From Nostocoides sp. F2B08 (GTDB taxonomy: Bacteria; Actinomycetota; Actinomycetes; Actinomycetales; Dermatophilaceae), in assembly GCF_009184895.1 (NCBI RefSeq), contig NZ_WESE01000001.1, forward strand, positions 434,001-498,000: DNA of 64,000 nt, read 5' to 3'. Made by a program: the position numbers and the translations under genes. The first letter of the stretch is position 1; every line of letters begins with the position of its first letter. Under the pieces are notes generated by a model, which did no database searches, had not been told where the DNA came from, and saw nothing but the letters and a program-made list of their open reading frames with translations. Of the stretch, positions 38,488 to 50,696 are shown piece by piece.

Positions 38488-39836
38488 TGAGCACACCCAC
38501 ACTGCTCCGCCTCGCGACCGCGGGGTCGGTCGACGACGGCAAGTCCACACTCGTCGGCCGGCTGCTGCACGACACCAAGTCGGTGCTCGCCGACCAGCTC
38601 GCGGCCATCACCGACGCGAGCCGCCGACGCGGCTGGACCGGTGAGCTGGCCGACCTGGCCCTGCTGACCGACGGCCTGCGCGCCGAGCGTGAGCAGGGCA
38701 TCACGATCGACGTCGCCTACCGCTACTTCGCGACGGCTCGGCGCTCGTTCGTGCTCGCCGACTGCCCCGGCCACGTGCAGTACACCCGCAACACGGTCAC
38801 CGGTGCGAGCACCGCCGACGTCGTGCTCGTCCTCGTCGACGCCCGCCACGGCGTCGTCGAGCAGACCCGCCGCCACCTCGCCGTCGTGGGTCTCCTCCGA
38901 GTGCCGCACGTCGTCGTGGTCGTGAACAAGGTGGACCTCGTCGCCGACCCGGCCACCGCATACGACCGGACCGTCCTCGACATCGAGGACCTGCGGCGCA
39001 CCCTCGACATCGACTCCGTCTCCGTCGTCCCGATCAGCGCCCTGCACGGCGACAATGTGGTCGAGCCGGGCCCGCACACGGACTGGTACGCCGGACCGAC
39101 CCTGCTCGAGGTGCTCGAAACCCTGCCGGCGCACCGGTCCGGCGGGCCCGCACGCTTTCCGGTGCAGCTCGTCATCCGGCCACAGCACGGGGCGGTGGCG
39201 GCAGAGCACGTGGACTACCGCGGATACGCGGGGCACGTCTCGTCAGGCACCGTCCGGGTCGGCGACGAGGTCGTCGTGAGCTCCTCCGGCGTGCGGACGA
39301 CGGTCGTCGGCATCGACCGGGGACCGGAGCCGCTCGACCAGGCGACTGCGCCGCTGTCGGTCACCCTGCGCCTCGCCGACGCCGTCGACGTCTCGCGCGG
39401 CGACGTCCTCGCGGCGGCCGACGAGCCGCCCACCCCGGTCAGGTCGGTCGAGGCCGTGCTCTGCTGGCTCTCGGAGCGGCCGCTGGTGCCGGGCGCACGG
39501 GTCCTCGTGGCGCACGGGACGCGCACGGTGCGCGCCGTGGTCTCAGACGTCGCAGAACGGCTCGACATCGGTCGGCTCGCGGTCGAGCCGGCTTCAGGAG
39601 CCGGACTCAACGACCTTGTCTCGGTGACACTCACCCTGGCCGAACCGCTCCCGCTCGAGCCCTACGCCCGGTCCCGCCACGGCGGATCCCTCCTCGTCGT
39701 GGACCCGCACGACGGCTGGACGCTGGCCGCCGGCATGGCGTATGCGACGCTCCCCGGCGCCGGCGCGTCGCCCGGGTCGCTGGGTGGGTCGGACCGGTTC
39801 GATGCAGCGGCGCCGCTCGCTGGGGAGCACCGATGA
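38487..39836 (+). CDS. cysN: Sulfate adenylyltransferase subunit 1 (GTPase)
   Basis: 449 residues; ATG overlaps the cysD stop (TGATG). EF-Tu-like GTPase: P-loop GSVDDGKSTL, switch region REQGITIDVAYRYF, DCPGH and NKVDLV. There is no C-terminal APS-kinase domain, so PAPS is not made here. GTP hydrolysis drives APS synthesis by CysD. Confidence 0.95.
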   Translation: MSTPTLLRLATAGSVDDGKSTLVGRLLHDTKSVLADQLAAITDASRRRGWTGELADLALLTDGLRAEREQGITIDVAYRYFATARRSFVLADCPGHVQYTRNTVTGASTADVVLVLVDARHGVVEQTRRHLAVVGLLRVPHVVVVVNKVDLVADPATAYDRTVLDIEDLRRTLDIDSVSVVPISALHGDNVVEPGPHTDWYAGPTLLEVLETLPAHRSGGPARFPVQLVIRPQHGAVAAEHVDYRGYAGHVSSGTVRVGDEVVVSSSGVRTTVVGIDRGPEPLDQATAPLSVTLRLADAVDVSRGDVLAAADEPPTPVRSVEAVLCWLSERPLVPGARVLVAHGTRTVRAVVSDVAERLDIGRLAVEPASGAGLNDLVSVTLTLAEPLPLEPYARSRHGGSLLVVDPHDGWTLAAGMAYATLPGAGASPGSLGGSDRFDAAAPLAGEHR

Positions 39837-41095
39837 ACGGCCCCGTCACCCTCCTCGGCCTGCGGCTGCGCGGCCGCCGGGTCGTCGCCGTCGGCGGCGG
39901 TCGGGTCACCGCCCGGCGGGTACGCGACCTGCTGGCGGACGGCGCGCTGGTGACCGTCGTCGCGCCGGTGGTGGACGAGGAGCTGCTCGCACTGGCGTCC
40001 GAGTCCCCTGCCGGTCGACTCACCCTGCTCACGCGGGAGTACTCCGGTCCGGCGGACCTCGAGGGCGCCTGGCTCGTGCACACCGCCACCGGCCACCCGG
40101 AGGTCGATCGCCGGGTCGGCATAGATGCCGAGGCGGCTCGGATCTGGTGCGTCGACGCGAGCGATGCCGACCGTGCCAGCGCTCATGTCCCGGCCCGCGG
40201 GGAGCTCCCGCTCGGAGATGCGACCCTGCGGGTCGCCGTCCACGGCGGCGGTGACCCCCGCCGGGCCGCGGTCGCCCGAACGGCGGCGGTCGAGCACCTC
40301 TCGTCCGGCATCGTCGACCTCCGGTCCCGCCGGGACCGGACCGGGTGGGTCGCCCTCGTCGGCGCCGGGCCCGGCGACGACGGGTTGCTGACCCGGCGGG
40401 CGGCGGCGCTGCTCGCGAGCGCCGACGTCGTCGTCACCGACCGCCTCGTCCCGACCTCGACCCTGGCCCTCCTCCCCCCGGGGGTGCGGGTGGTCGACGT
40501 GGGGAAGCAGCCGAACCACCATCCGGTCCCTCAGGACGAGATCAACGAGATCCTCGTCCGCGAGGCCGGCGCTGGGCGGGGCGTCGTCCGTTTCAAGGGT
40601 GGCGACCCCTATGTCCTCGGACGGGGCGGCGAGGAGCGCCTCGCCTGCGAGGCCGCCGGGATCCCGGTCGAGGTGGTGCCGGGGATCTCGTCGGCGATCG
40701 CCGTCCCGGCGGCGGCAGGCATCCCGGTCACGCACCGCGGCCTGGCCCGCGGCTTCACCGTCGTGACCGGCCACGAGGACCTCATGCGGCTGCCCCTCGG
40801 CGGTGACCACACCGTGGTCATCCTCATGGGGGTGGCCACGTTGCAGCGCAACGTCGAGTTCCTGCTCACCGGACGCGAGGAATCGACGCCGGTCGCCATC
40901 GTGGAGCGGGGGTGCACGCCGACTCAGCGGGTGACGCTGGGCACGCTCGAGGACATCGTCGAGCGCGCGGAGTCGGCCGAGGTCGTCAACCCGGCGGTGA
41001 TCGTCGTCGGGGACGTCGTGCGCCTGGCGCACGACTGGCCACGGGAGGCGCCCGCGCCCGCGCTGGATGGAGCACTGGCCGGGGCGGGTCGGTGA
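39833..41095 (+). CDS. cysG: Siroheme synthase-type fusion (precorrin-2 dehydrogenase / uroporphyrinogen-III methyltransferase)
   Basis: 420 residues. The N-terminal Rossmann part (VVAVGGGRVTARRVRDLL) matches precorrin-2 dehydrogenase/ferrochelatase. The C-terminal part is a SAM-dependent uroporphyrinogen-III methyltransferase: VGAGPGDDGLLTRRAAALL, RFKGGDPYVLGRGGEE, VVPGISSAIAVPA. It supplies the siroheme cofactor of sulfite reductase. The N-terminal part is short, and a separate chelatase follows in the operon, so metal insertion may be done there. Confidence 0.93.
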   Translation: MNGPVTLLGLRLRGRRVVAVGGGRVTARRVRDLLADGALVTVVAPVVDEELLALASESPAGRLTLLTREYSGPADLEGAWLVHTATGHPEVDRRVGIDAEAARIWCVDASDADRASAHVPARGELPLGDATLRVAVHGGGDPRRAAVARTAAVEHLSSGIVDLRSRRDRTGWVALVGAGPGDDGLLTRRAAALLASADVVVTDRLVPTSTLALLPPGVRVVDVGKQPNHHPVPQDEINEILVREAGAGRGVVRFKGGDPYVLGRGGEERLACEAAGIPVEVVPGISSAIAVPAAAGIPVTHRGLARGFTVVTGHEDLMRLPLGGDHTVVILMGVATLQRNVEFLLTGREESTPVAIVERGCTPTQRVTLGTLEDIVERAESAEVVNPAVIVVGDVVRLAHDWPREAPAPALDGALAGAGR

Positions 41096-42015
41096 GAGCG
41101 CTCATCCTCGTGGCCCTCGCGGGAGCGGGTGCACAGCTGGTCGACGGATCACTCGGGATGGGCTACGGCGTGACGTCCGCGTCACTGCTGTTGGCGCTCG
41201 GCACGGCACCGGCACTGGCCAGCGCGTCGGTCAACGTGGCCCAGCTCGGGACGACCCTGATCTCGGGTGCGAGCCACGCGAGGTTCGGGAACGTCGACTG
41301 GGCGGTCGTCCGCCGTCTGGCAGTGCCGGGCGGAATGGGGGCTCTGGCCGGTGCCGGCTTCCTCTCGAGCCTGTCCACCGCGGCGGCCCGGCCGCTCATG
41401 GCGGTCCTACTCGTCATCCTCGGCCTCGGGATCATCGCGCGGTTCGTGCTCGGCCGCGAGCCCGGTGCGGGGCGACTGGCGCGGTTCACCTCCCGTCGGA
41501 TCTTCCTCGGCCCGCTCGGACTCGTCGGCGGCTTCGTCAACGCCACCGGGGGCGGGGGGTGGGGACCGGTCGTGACGTCGACACTGATCAGCACCTCTCC
41601 CCTCCCGCCTCGGCGGGTCATCGGCTCGGTGTCGGCCGCGGAGTTCGTCGTCACAGTATGTGCGAGCGTCGGCTTCCTCGTCGGTCTCGGCCTGGCCGGC
41701 ATCGACCTGCGCCTCGTCGGGGCCCTCATGGCCGGTGGTGTCGTCGCGGCCCCTGTCGCCGCACGGCTGGCCGGACTGCTGCCCGCACCCGTTCTCGGCA
41801 TCTGCGTCGGCGGCCTGATCCTCGCGCTCAACGCGGGCACGGTTCTGGCCCTCCTGGGGCTGGGGGGAATCGCAGCCACGGTCGTCGAGGGAGTCCTCAC
41901 CGCCGCCTGGCTCGCGCTGCTCACCCGGGCCGTGGTCAGGGGGCGCACGGACCGCCCGAGCGATCGCCCGGAGGTCTCCCGCGACGACGACGAGATTCTC
42001 GAGGTGGGTCGGTGA
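41092..42015 (+). CDS. TauE/SafE-family permease
   Basis: 307 residues, about eight membrane segments; GTG start overlaps the cysG stop. The repeated half-motifs VDGSLGMGYGVTSASLLL and GGFVNATGGGGWGPVVTSTL are typical of TauE/SafE. A member of this family in the corynebacterial cys cluster is proposed to move sulfate, and no ABC sulfate transporter is present here. Sulfate uptake or sulfite export are both possible; direction is not decided by sequence. Confidence 0.88.
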   Translation: MRALILVALAGAGAQLVDGSLGMGYGVTSASLLLALGTAPALASASVNVAQLGTTLISGASHARFGNVDWAVVRRLAVPGGMGALAGAGFLSSLSTAAARPLMAVLLVILGLGIIARFVLGREPGAGRLARFTSRRIFLGPLGLVGGFVNATGGGGWGPVVTSTLISTSPLPPRRVIGSVSAAEFVVTVCASVGFLVGLGLAGIDLRLVGALMAGGVVAAPVAARLAGLLPAPVLGICVGGLILALNAGTVLALLGLGGIAATVVEGVLTAAWLALLTRAVVRGRTDRPSDRPEVSRDDDEILEVGR

Positions 42016-42725
42016 GGCCACTCGTCGTGGCCGCTCACGGAACGGTGAGCGAAGCAGGGCGCGCGGTCATCGAGGACTGCGCTCGACGGGCGGCCGATCT
42101 CGTCGGGGCTCCCTGGCGCGTCGGCTACGTCGACGTGTGTGCGCCCGCCCTCGCGGACGTTCTGTCCGAGGCGGACGACTCCGTCGTCGTGCCGTTGTTC
42201 CTCACCTCCGGCTACCACGTGCGCTACGACGTCCCGGCTGCTGTCGCGCGCGCCCGAAGTGCCGTCGTCACCCCCGCACTGGGAGCCGGTCGCGCCGTGG
42301 TCGAGGCCCTCGGCGCACGAGTCCGCGAGGCGCTAGGTGCCCCGGGGCACGTGGGTGACCACATCGACGCGCTCGTGCTCGCCTCTGCGGGGTCGTCACT
42401 GGCGAGCGCCCGCGCGGAGGTCGACGAGGTGGCAGCGATGCTCGCCGAGACGGAACGCGTCCCGGTCTCCACCGCATACCTGTCCGGCCCGGGCACGGAC
42501 CTGACCGCAGCCTGTGCCGCCCACCGGGAGGCCGGCCGAAGCCGTCTCGCCGTCGCGACCCATCTGCTCGCTCCGGGAGTGTTCCTCGACCGGGCCCGAC
42601 GGGTCGCGGCCGACTGCGACGTCCTCGGCGTCGGCGCCGAGCTCGGGACCCACCCGGCCGTGAGCACTCTCGTTGCGGCGCGCTACACCGCAGCGCGGCT
42701 CACCCAGGCCGCCACGAGGACCTGA
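42012..42725 (+). CDS. Sirohydrochlorin chelatase, CbiX/SirB type
   Basis: 237 residues; GTG start overlaps the permease stop. The N-terminal VVAAHGTVSEAGR holds the metal-binding His, and a second His-containing loop LTSGYHVRYDV follows, giving the two-domain chelatase fold. It inserts Fe2+ into sirohydrochlorin to finish siroheme. Last gene of the operon; 21 bases from the convergent dioxygenase gene. Confidence 0.9.
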   Translation: MRPLVVAAHGTVSEAGRAVIEDCARRAADLVGAPWRVGYVDVCAPALADVLSEADDSVVVPLFLTSGYHVRYDVPAAVARARSAVVTPALGAGRAVVEALGARVREALGAPGHVGDHIDALVLASAGSSLASARAEVDEVAAMLAETERVPVSTAYLSGPGTDLTAACAAHREAGRSRLAVATHLLAPGVFLDRARRVAADCDVLGVGAELGTHPAVSTLVAARYTAARLTQAATRT

Positions 42726-42746
42726 CCAGCCGGCACCGGGTCGAGG

Positions 42747-43637
42747 TCAGCGGAGGTAGGGGATGGAGCGGTCGAGCAGGCCGCGCTCCTTGAGCTCCTT
42801 GCGCAGCGGGATCTCGTCATCGATCCAGCCGTCCTGGCGGATCCCCCAGAACGAGGCATGGTCCGGGCCATAGCCGAGCAGCTGCTGCTGCAGCGGCGTC
42901 AGCGAGGCGAACCAGTCGCTGTCCTGGTCCGCGACCGCCTCATCCAGCGGCCGGATCCAGCGGTAGGTGTAGCCGATGAACATCAGCTTGCGGACCCGCT
43001 CACTCTTGTTCATCGACCGGGAGTGCCACAGCCGCCGGTCGAAGATGAACGCATCCCCCGGCTCCAACAGCACCTCCATCGCACCCTCGGGCTCGACGAT
43101 CGGGTCCCCCGGCTTCTCCGGACGACCCGCGAGCGTGTTGCTCAGGTGGCTGCCCGGGATGACCTTGGTGTTGCCGTACCCCGGCTCGGACAGGTCCGTC
43201 AGGGCATAACAGATCTTCGTCATGAACATCGGCCGCACATCCATGTCGATGTCCGAGTTCTGCCGGTACCCGTCCTGGTGCCAGTTCCAGAACGGCGGCT
43301 CGTCCTTCGGGGGGTTGACGTCGATGTGGTTGTGATGGGTGTAGATGTTCCAGCCCATGGTCCCCCAGATGTACGGGAACGTCGTCGGCCAGCTCAGCAG
43401 CTCCACGAACCGCGGGTCCCGGTTCAACCAGCCCATGACATGGATCGACCGGTCCGGACGCAACCGACCAGCCGCCTGCTCCTCGGCGTAGATCCGGTCC
43501 ACGGCCTCCTCGAAGTACGCCCGGTCCGCCTCAGCGAGGGCGTTCTTGATGACGACGAAGCCGTCCCGCGCGTACTGCTCACGGATGGCGGGATCGAGCG
43601 GTTCGTAACCGGTCACATCGGTGGCGAAAGTGGTCAT
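42747..43637 (-). CDS. Phytanoyl-CoA dioxygenase (PhyH) family protein
   Basis: 296 residues from the ATG at 43637 (AGGA upstream); a longer frame exists. Fe(II)/2-oxoglutarate oxygenase fold: metal His and Asp in FWNWHQDGYRQ, distal His in RRLWHSRSM followed by the 2-oxoglutarate Arg. The substrate is unknown; PhyH relatives hydroxylate lipids, ectoine or natural products. It appears monocistronic and divergent from the small membrane gene. Confidence 0.85.
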   Translation of the reverse strand: MTTFATDVTGYEPLDPAIREQYARDGFVVIKNALAEADRAYFEEAVDRIYAEEQAAGRLRPDRSIHVMGWLNRDPRFVELLSWPTTFPYIWGTMGWNIYTHHNHIDVNPPKDEPPFWNWHQDGYRQNSDIDMDVRPMFMTKICYALTDLSEPGYGNTKVIPGSHLSNTLAGRPEKPGDPIVEPEGAMEVLLEPGDAFIFDRRLWHSRSMNKSERVRKLMFIGYTYRWIRPLDEAVADQDSDWFASLTPLQQQLLGYGPDHASFWGIRQDGWIDDEIPLRKELKERGLLDRSIPYLR

Positions 43638-43759
43638 TCTGGTCCTGTCTCTCCTGTCCAGGCCGGGTGCGGCCTCGCTTATTCTTACCGACTGCACAGG
43701 GATTGCGGTGCAGCCACACCGGTGGCCACGATGGGGTGGATCGACGTGGGCAGGTCCGG

Positions 43760-43785
43760 ATACCCCTATGGGTATGCGGTAGCCT
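43760..43785 (+). promoter_or_regulatory. CsoR-like operator overlapping a leaderless promoter
   Basis: ATACCC-CTAT-GGGTAT (43760-43775) is a perfect dyad of the form bound by CsoR/RicR/CstR-type repressors (TACCC-N4-GGGTA). A -10 TAGCCT (43780-43785) ends exactly 6 bases before the GTG at 43792. Binding would cover the -35/-10 spacer. No csoR gene is in the window. Confidence 0.6.
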
Positions 43786-43791
43786 GACCTC

Positions 43792-44277
43792 GTGACGCGA
43801 TCTCACCTGTTCGTCCTCCGCGGTTGGAGCCCGCGGCGATGGCTCGTCGCGGCCTTGGCAGCCCTGGGGACCGTGCTGCTGATCGGACTGCCGACGGTGC
43901 TCATCCCCAACCCCGTCTTCGGGCGCGAGATACCGATGACGTGGTGGGCCTGGCCGACCCTGCTCGTCGCAGCGGCGCTCAGCGGCCTGCTGACGGCGAC
44001 CTACGTCCGACAACCGAACCTGAGCGGGCTCGAGGAGGACGACGGCACGAAGAGCGGCATGGTGGGCGGTGTGCTCACCTTCTTCGCGGTCGGGTGCCCC
44101 GTCTGCAACAAGGTCGTCCTGGTGGCCCTCGGATCTGCCGGTGCGATGCAGTGGTTCGCTCCCCTCCAACCCGTGTTGGCTGTCGCGGCGGTGGCCGCGC
44201 TGGCCTGGGCGCTGCACGTGCGGCTCCGCGGCGAGCGCGCCTGCGCCCTGACGCCGGCGGTGTCGACCGCCCCGTAG
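43792..44277 (+). CDS. Small membrane protein with CPVC motif, function unknown
   Basis: 161 residues, four predicted membrane segments (about 17-38, 49-71, 88-112, 118-141). Segment 3 contains G-C-P-V-C-N-K, a C-x-x-C pair inside or at the edge of the membrane, suited to metal or thiol chemistry. The GTG fits the -10 box. The CsoR-like operator suggests control by copper or by persulfide/sulfide. I do not recognise a named family. Confidence 0.8.
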   Translation: MTRSHLFVLRGWSPRRWLVAALAALGTVLLIGLPTVLIPNPVFGREIPMTWWAWPTLLVAAALSGLLTATYVRQPNLSGLEEDDGTKSGMVGGVLTFFAVGCPVCNKVVLVALGSAGAMQWFAPLQPVLAVAAVAALAWALHVRLRGERACALTPAVSTAP

Positions 44278-44280
44278 GCT
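44275..44280 (+). promoter_or_regulatory. Possible -10 box of the TIGR03089 gene
   Basis: TAGGCT, 7 bases before the GTG at 44288 and overlapping the end of the previous gene; would give a leaderless mRNA. Confidence 0.35.
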
Positions 44281-44287
44281 GGCGCGG

Positions 44288-45034
44288 GTGACCCGACCCG
44301 ACGCTCTCCTCGCCCAGCTCCAGCGATCCGACGCCGCCCGACCGAGGATCACGTGCTACGACGACACTGACGGCCCGACCAACGGGGAGCGGATCGAACT
44401 GTCCGCCCGCGTGCTCTCCAACTGGGTCGCCAAGGCGGCGAACGCGCTGCAGGAGGACTACGACATCGAACCCGGGTCGGTCGTGCTGCTGGCGCTTCCG
44501 CCGCACTGGCGCACCGCATACTGGGCTCTTGCCGTGTGGTCGGTCGGGGGCTGTGTCGCGCTGGATGCGGACCAGCCGGCCGACGTCTGCGTGAGTGACG
44601 ACCGCGCAGTGCTCGCCGACTTCGTCGACCGGTCCGGCGCCGGCGCCGGCGCAGTCCTTGTGACCCTGGCGGCGCTGGCCCGTCACGCGGATGAGCGCGT
44701 TGGCGACGGAGTCATGGACGAGGCGGCCCAGCTCTCGACCTACGCCGATCAGTTCGACGCGTGGGCCGAGGCAGATGACGACGACCCGGCCCTCGTCCTC
44801 GACGGTGACCCGGTCGGCTACGCGGCCCTGTCGTCGTGGGCGGGCCAGTCGGAGCTCCGTCAGACGGAGGGCGCGCCACGGGTGCACCTGTCGACGTACG
44901 ACACCGCGCTGTTCCTGCGGGTTCTCGTCTCCGCCTGGGAGGCCGACGGCTCGCTTGTGCTCAGCAGGGGTGAGCCCGATGTCGAGACCGTGGCTGCGCG
45001 GCTCGTCAGCGAGGGCGTCACCCACACCCTGTGA
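44288..45034 (+). CDS. TIGR03089 family protein
   Basis: 248 residues. N-terminal part resembles the first portion of AMP-binding enzymes (ITCYDDTDGPTNGERIELSA, NWVAKAANALQEDYDIEPGS, LLALPPHWRTAYWALA) but lacks the rest of an adenylation domain. This is the actinobacterial family TIGR03089 of unknown function. It follows the CPVC gene by 10 bases and may be co-transcribed with it. Confidence 0.8.
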   Translation: MTRPDALLAQLQRSDAARPRITCYDDTDGPTNGERIELSARVLSNWVAKAANALQEDYDIEPGSVVLLALPPHWRTAYWALAVWSVGGCVALDADQPADVCVSDDRAVLADFVDRSGAGAGAVLVTLAALARHADERVGDGVMDEAAQLSTYADQFDAWAEADDDDPALVLDGDPVGYAALSSWAGQSELRQTEGAPRVHLSTYDTALFLRVLVSAWEADGSLVLSRGEPDVETVAARLVSEGVTHTL

Positions 45035-45223
45035 CGCCGCGGTACTGACCTCGTTAACGGCACGTGCGGCAGAGCGTCGAGCCACGACAGATGGTTTCGT
45101 CCACGCTCCACGGCGTGAAACGTGTCGAGAACCATCCCTCGTCGGTGTTCGAGGCGCCAAGGCGGGAGGCGACACGACTCCACTCCAGCTGGCCTGACCT
45201 CCCCACCGCGTCCCACGCACACG

Positions 45224-45259
45224 ACAGGGCCCCACCCGCCGAAGCGGATGGGGCCCTGT
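45224..45259 (-). terminator. Terminator after tuf
   Basis: Perfect 11-bp stem ACAGGGCCCCA (45224-45234) / TGGGGCCCTGT (45249-45259), 14-base loop, 26 bases after the tuf stop. The rest of 45035-45285 shows no gene. Confidence 0.88.
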
Positions 45260-45285
45260 GCTGTTGCGACTGGCGTCGCGTCAGA

Positions 45286-46482
<1,197 letters not shown>

Positions 46483-46559
46483 TTGTGTGTCCTCCTCAGG
46501 ACTTCTTGGTTAACGCCTGACGACCGGGCGGACGTCGCGTCGATTACAGGGTGATGGCC

Positions 46560-46588
46560 GGCCGCCCTGCGCGAGGCGTCGGGCGGCC
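46560..46588 (-). terminator. Hairpin between fusA and tuf
   Basis: GGCCGCCC (46560-46567) / GGGCGGCC (46581-46588), 13-base loop, 41 bases after the fusA stop. It may reduce read-through and let tuf be controlled apart; no sure tuf promoter was found. Confidence 0.55.
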
Positions 46589-46628
46589 AACCGGTGTTTT
46601 GTCTAGAGACCAGCGACCAGTCTAGCGG

Positions 46629-48743
<2,115 letters not shown>

Positions 48744-48807
48744 GTTCGTTCTCTCAGTTCGTATGCGGTCGCGAAGATCGCGAGTGGGTCGCGGTGCGGT
48801 GGTCGCG

Positions 48808-48838
48808 GCGGTGGGCGGCCGGTCGGGCCGCCCACCGC
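48808..48838 (-). other. Strong hairpin between rpsG and fusA
   Basis: Perfect 13-bp stem GCGGTGGGCGGCC / GGCCGCCCACCGC with a 5-base loop, 7 bases after the rpsG stop, inside the str operon. Partial terminator or mRNA-processing/stability element. Confidence 0.65.
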
Positions 48839-48845
48839 CCGCGAC

Positions 48846-49316
48846 TCACCAGCGGTAGTGCGCGAAGGCCTTGTTGGACTCGGCCATCTTGTGGGTGTCC
48901 TCGCGGCGCTTGACGGCTGCGCCCAGACCGTTGGAGGCGTCGAGGATCTCGTTCATGAGGCGCTCGGTCATCGTCTTCTCGCGACGCTGGCGCGCGTAGC
49001 CGACGAGCCAGCGCAGCGACAGCGTGGTCGCGCGGCCGGGCTTGACCTCGACGGGCACCTGGTAGGTGGCACCGCCGACGCGGCGGGACTTGACCTCCAG
49101 GGTCGGGCGCACGTTGTCGAGCGCGCGCTTGAGGGTCTGCACGGGGTCGGTGCCGGTCTTCTCGCGGCAGCCCTCGAGGGCGCCGTAGACGATGCCCTCG
49201 GCGATGGACTTCTTGCCGTCGAGCAGGATCTTGTTCACGAGCTGGGTGACCAGCGTGGACTGGTAGACCGGGTCGACGACCAGGGGGCGCTTGGGAGCGG
49301 GGCCCTTACGAGGCAT
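48846..49316 (-). CDS. rpsG: 30S ribosomal protein S7
   Basis: 156 residues, [40 protein letters not shown] at the end. Its ATG overlaps the rpsL stop (TAATG). Head-nucleating protein of the small subunit. Confidence 0.98.
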   Translation of the reverse strand: MPRKGPAPKRPLVVDPVYQSTLVTQLVNKILLDGKKSIAEGIVYGALEGCREKTGTDPVQTLKRALDNVRPTLEVKSRRVGGATYQVPVEVKPGRATTLSLRWLVGYARQRREKTMTERLMNEILDASNGLGAAVKRREDTHKMAESNKAFAHYRW

Positions 49317-49690
49317 TACTTCTTCTCCTTCTTCGCGCCGTATCGGGAACGCGCCTGCTGACGGTTCTTCACGCCCTGGGTGTCGAGCGTGCCGCGGATG
49401 ATCTTGTAGCGAACGCCGGGCAGGTCCTTCACACGGCCGCCACGGACGAGCACGATCGAGTGCTCCTGGAGGTTGTGGCCGACGCCGGGGATGTAGGCCG
49501 TGACCTCGATGCCGCTCGACAGCCGCACACGGGCGACCTTGCGGAGGGCGGAGTTCGGCTTCTTGGGGGTGGTGGTGTAGACGCGCGTGCACACGCCGCG
49601 GCGCTGCGGGGAGCCCTTGAGGGCAGGAGTCTTGACCTTGGTGGTCTTGTCCTGCCGGCCCTTGCGCACCAGCTGGTTGATCGTAGGCAA
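49316..49690 (-). CDS. rpsL: 30S ribosomal protein S12, TTG start
   Basis: 124 residues if started at the TTG at 49690, giving the canonical (M)[19 protein letters not shown]; a longer upstream frame is not S12-like. Decoding-site loops [12 protein letters not shown] and [12 protein letters not shown] keep the two Lys residues whose replacement gives streptomycin resistance elsewhere. First gene of the str operon. Confidence 0.96.
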   Translation of the reverse strand: MPTINQLVRKGRQDKTTKVKTPALKGSPQRRGVCTRVYTTTPKKPNSALRKVARVRLSSGIEVTAYIPGVGHNLQEHSIVLVRGGRVKDLPGVRYKIIRGTLDTQGVKNRQQARSRYGAKKEKK

Positions 49691-50036
49691 CCTGGGTTCT
49701 CCATACTTGTCGTCGTGTCCTGCCCCGCCGTCCTCGGCTGACAGGTCCTTGGTCATGGCCCTCACGCATTCGACGCCTCGTCGGCGTCCGGTCGCTCGGG
49801 TGCTCCTCCCTGCATTCCCCGCCACGCGGTCACCGATGGTGTGTTGATCGGGGACCGAGCGTGGGGCGCCCGGCAGAAGGTGGTCGGATGAGCGTGAGAC
49901 TCACCCTTCGGCCGCGCGAACCCCGAGGGGGTCCGAGGCGTGCCGCAGCGCCTGGTCCTAGCCAGACACATCGATCAACTTTACTCGGGTATGCGGTGAG
50001 GGGCCAAATCCGTCCGCTGCGGCTTCCCGTCGGTCA
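49691..50036 (-). other. rpsL leader and promoter region
   Basis: 346 bases without a gene. The promoter lies at 49978-50010, so the rpsL leader is about 280 bases. A small dyad (GGTGTGTT.. region near 49838) is the only structure noticed; nothing else convincing. Confidence 0.5.
49978..50010 (-). promoter_or_regulatory. rpsL (str operon) promoter, GATTTGGCC type
   Basis: Minus strand: GATTTGGCC (50010-50002), 18 bases, TAAAGT (49983-49978). The spacer contains a CCGCATAC octamer. Confidence 0.75.
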
Positions 50037-50696
50037 TCAAGGGGTCAGGACATAGATCGCGTAGTCGAATTCGCGGCCTTCGCGATGCACCCGCCGAACG
50101 ATCTCCCTGGCCGTGCCACGGTCCGACCGCCTCAGCTCGGCGAGCAGGTCGGGGGCGCGATGGGAGGACCAGATGGCGAGGACCCCGCCCGGCGCGAGAG
50201 CGGCGGCCGCCGAGCGGAGGCCGGCCCTCGCATACAGGTCGGTGTTCTCCGGTCGGACGAGGAAGCCGGGACCGTTGTCGACGTCGAGCAGCACCACGTC
50301 CCAGCCCCCCGCCGTGGCGCCCAGGACGCTGCCCACATCGGCGACCTCGACGGTCAGCCGCTCGTCCGCGAGCCCGGGAGCCGGCAGCAGTCCTTCGCCG
50401 GCCCACAGGGCCAGGGGTGCGGCGATCTCGGCGACCCTGACATGCCGGACCCGCGGGTCGGCCAGCACGGCCGCCGCGGTGAAGCCCAGACCCAGCCCGC
50501 CGACGAGCACCCGCTCGGGACGAGGGTGCAGGGAGAGCGCGATGTCGGCGAGGTCGACCTCGGTGGAGACGTCCACGGTGTCCATGACGAAGACGCCGCC
50601 GACGATGAGCTCGGTCACCTCGCCGCGCCTGCGGAGCACCACCTCCCCGGCGACCGAGTCGGCACGCCCGACGGTCTCGACGACGTCCGTGCTCAC
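50037..50696 (-). CDS. Spermidine synthase-like methyltransferase-fold protein
   Basis: 219 residues from the GTG at 50696, which overlaps the lipoprotein stop (GTGA). Rossmann-type fold as in polyamine aminopropyltransferases: VLVGGLGLGFTAAAVLADPR, a following acidic VAEIAAPLALWAGE, VVLLDVDNGP. The N-terminal tetramerisation strands are shortened, so catalytic activity as spermidine synthase is uncertain. Confidence 0.7.
   Translation of the reverse strand: MSTDVVETVGRADSVAGEVVLRRRGEVTELIVGGVFVMDTVDVSTEVDLADIALSLHPRPERVLVGGLGLGFTAAAVLADPRVRHVRVAEIAAPLALWAGEGLLPAPGLADERLTVEVADVGSVLGATAGGWDVVLLDVDNGPGFLVRPENTDLYARAGLRSAAAALAPGGVLAIWSSHRAPDLLAELRRSDRGTAREIVRRVHREGREFDYAIYVLTP

Noticed and set aside
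45091-45135. Stem-loop with ATGGTT/AACCAT outer arms, considered as a tRNA or small RNA
   Set aside because: No tRNA T-arm consensus or CCA-end geometry, stems interrupted by bulges; nothing supports a gene.
44860-45222. 120-codon minus-strand frame ending inside the TIGR03089 gene
   Set aside because: Overlaps a supported gene and lies beyond the tuf terminator; no recognisable features.
46483-46628. GGTTGGCC near 46590 as a tuf promoter of the shared ribosomal type
   Set aside because: No TAnnnT box at 17-18 bases; the motif is part of a hairpin instead.
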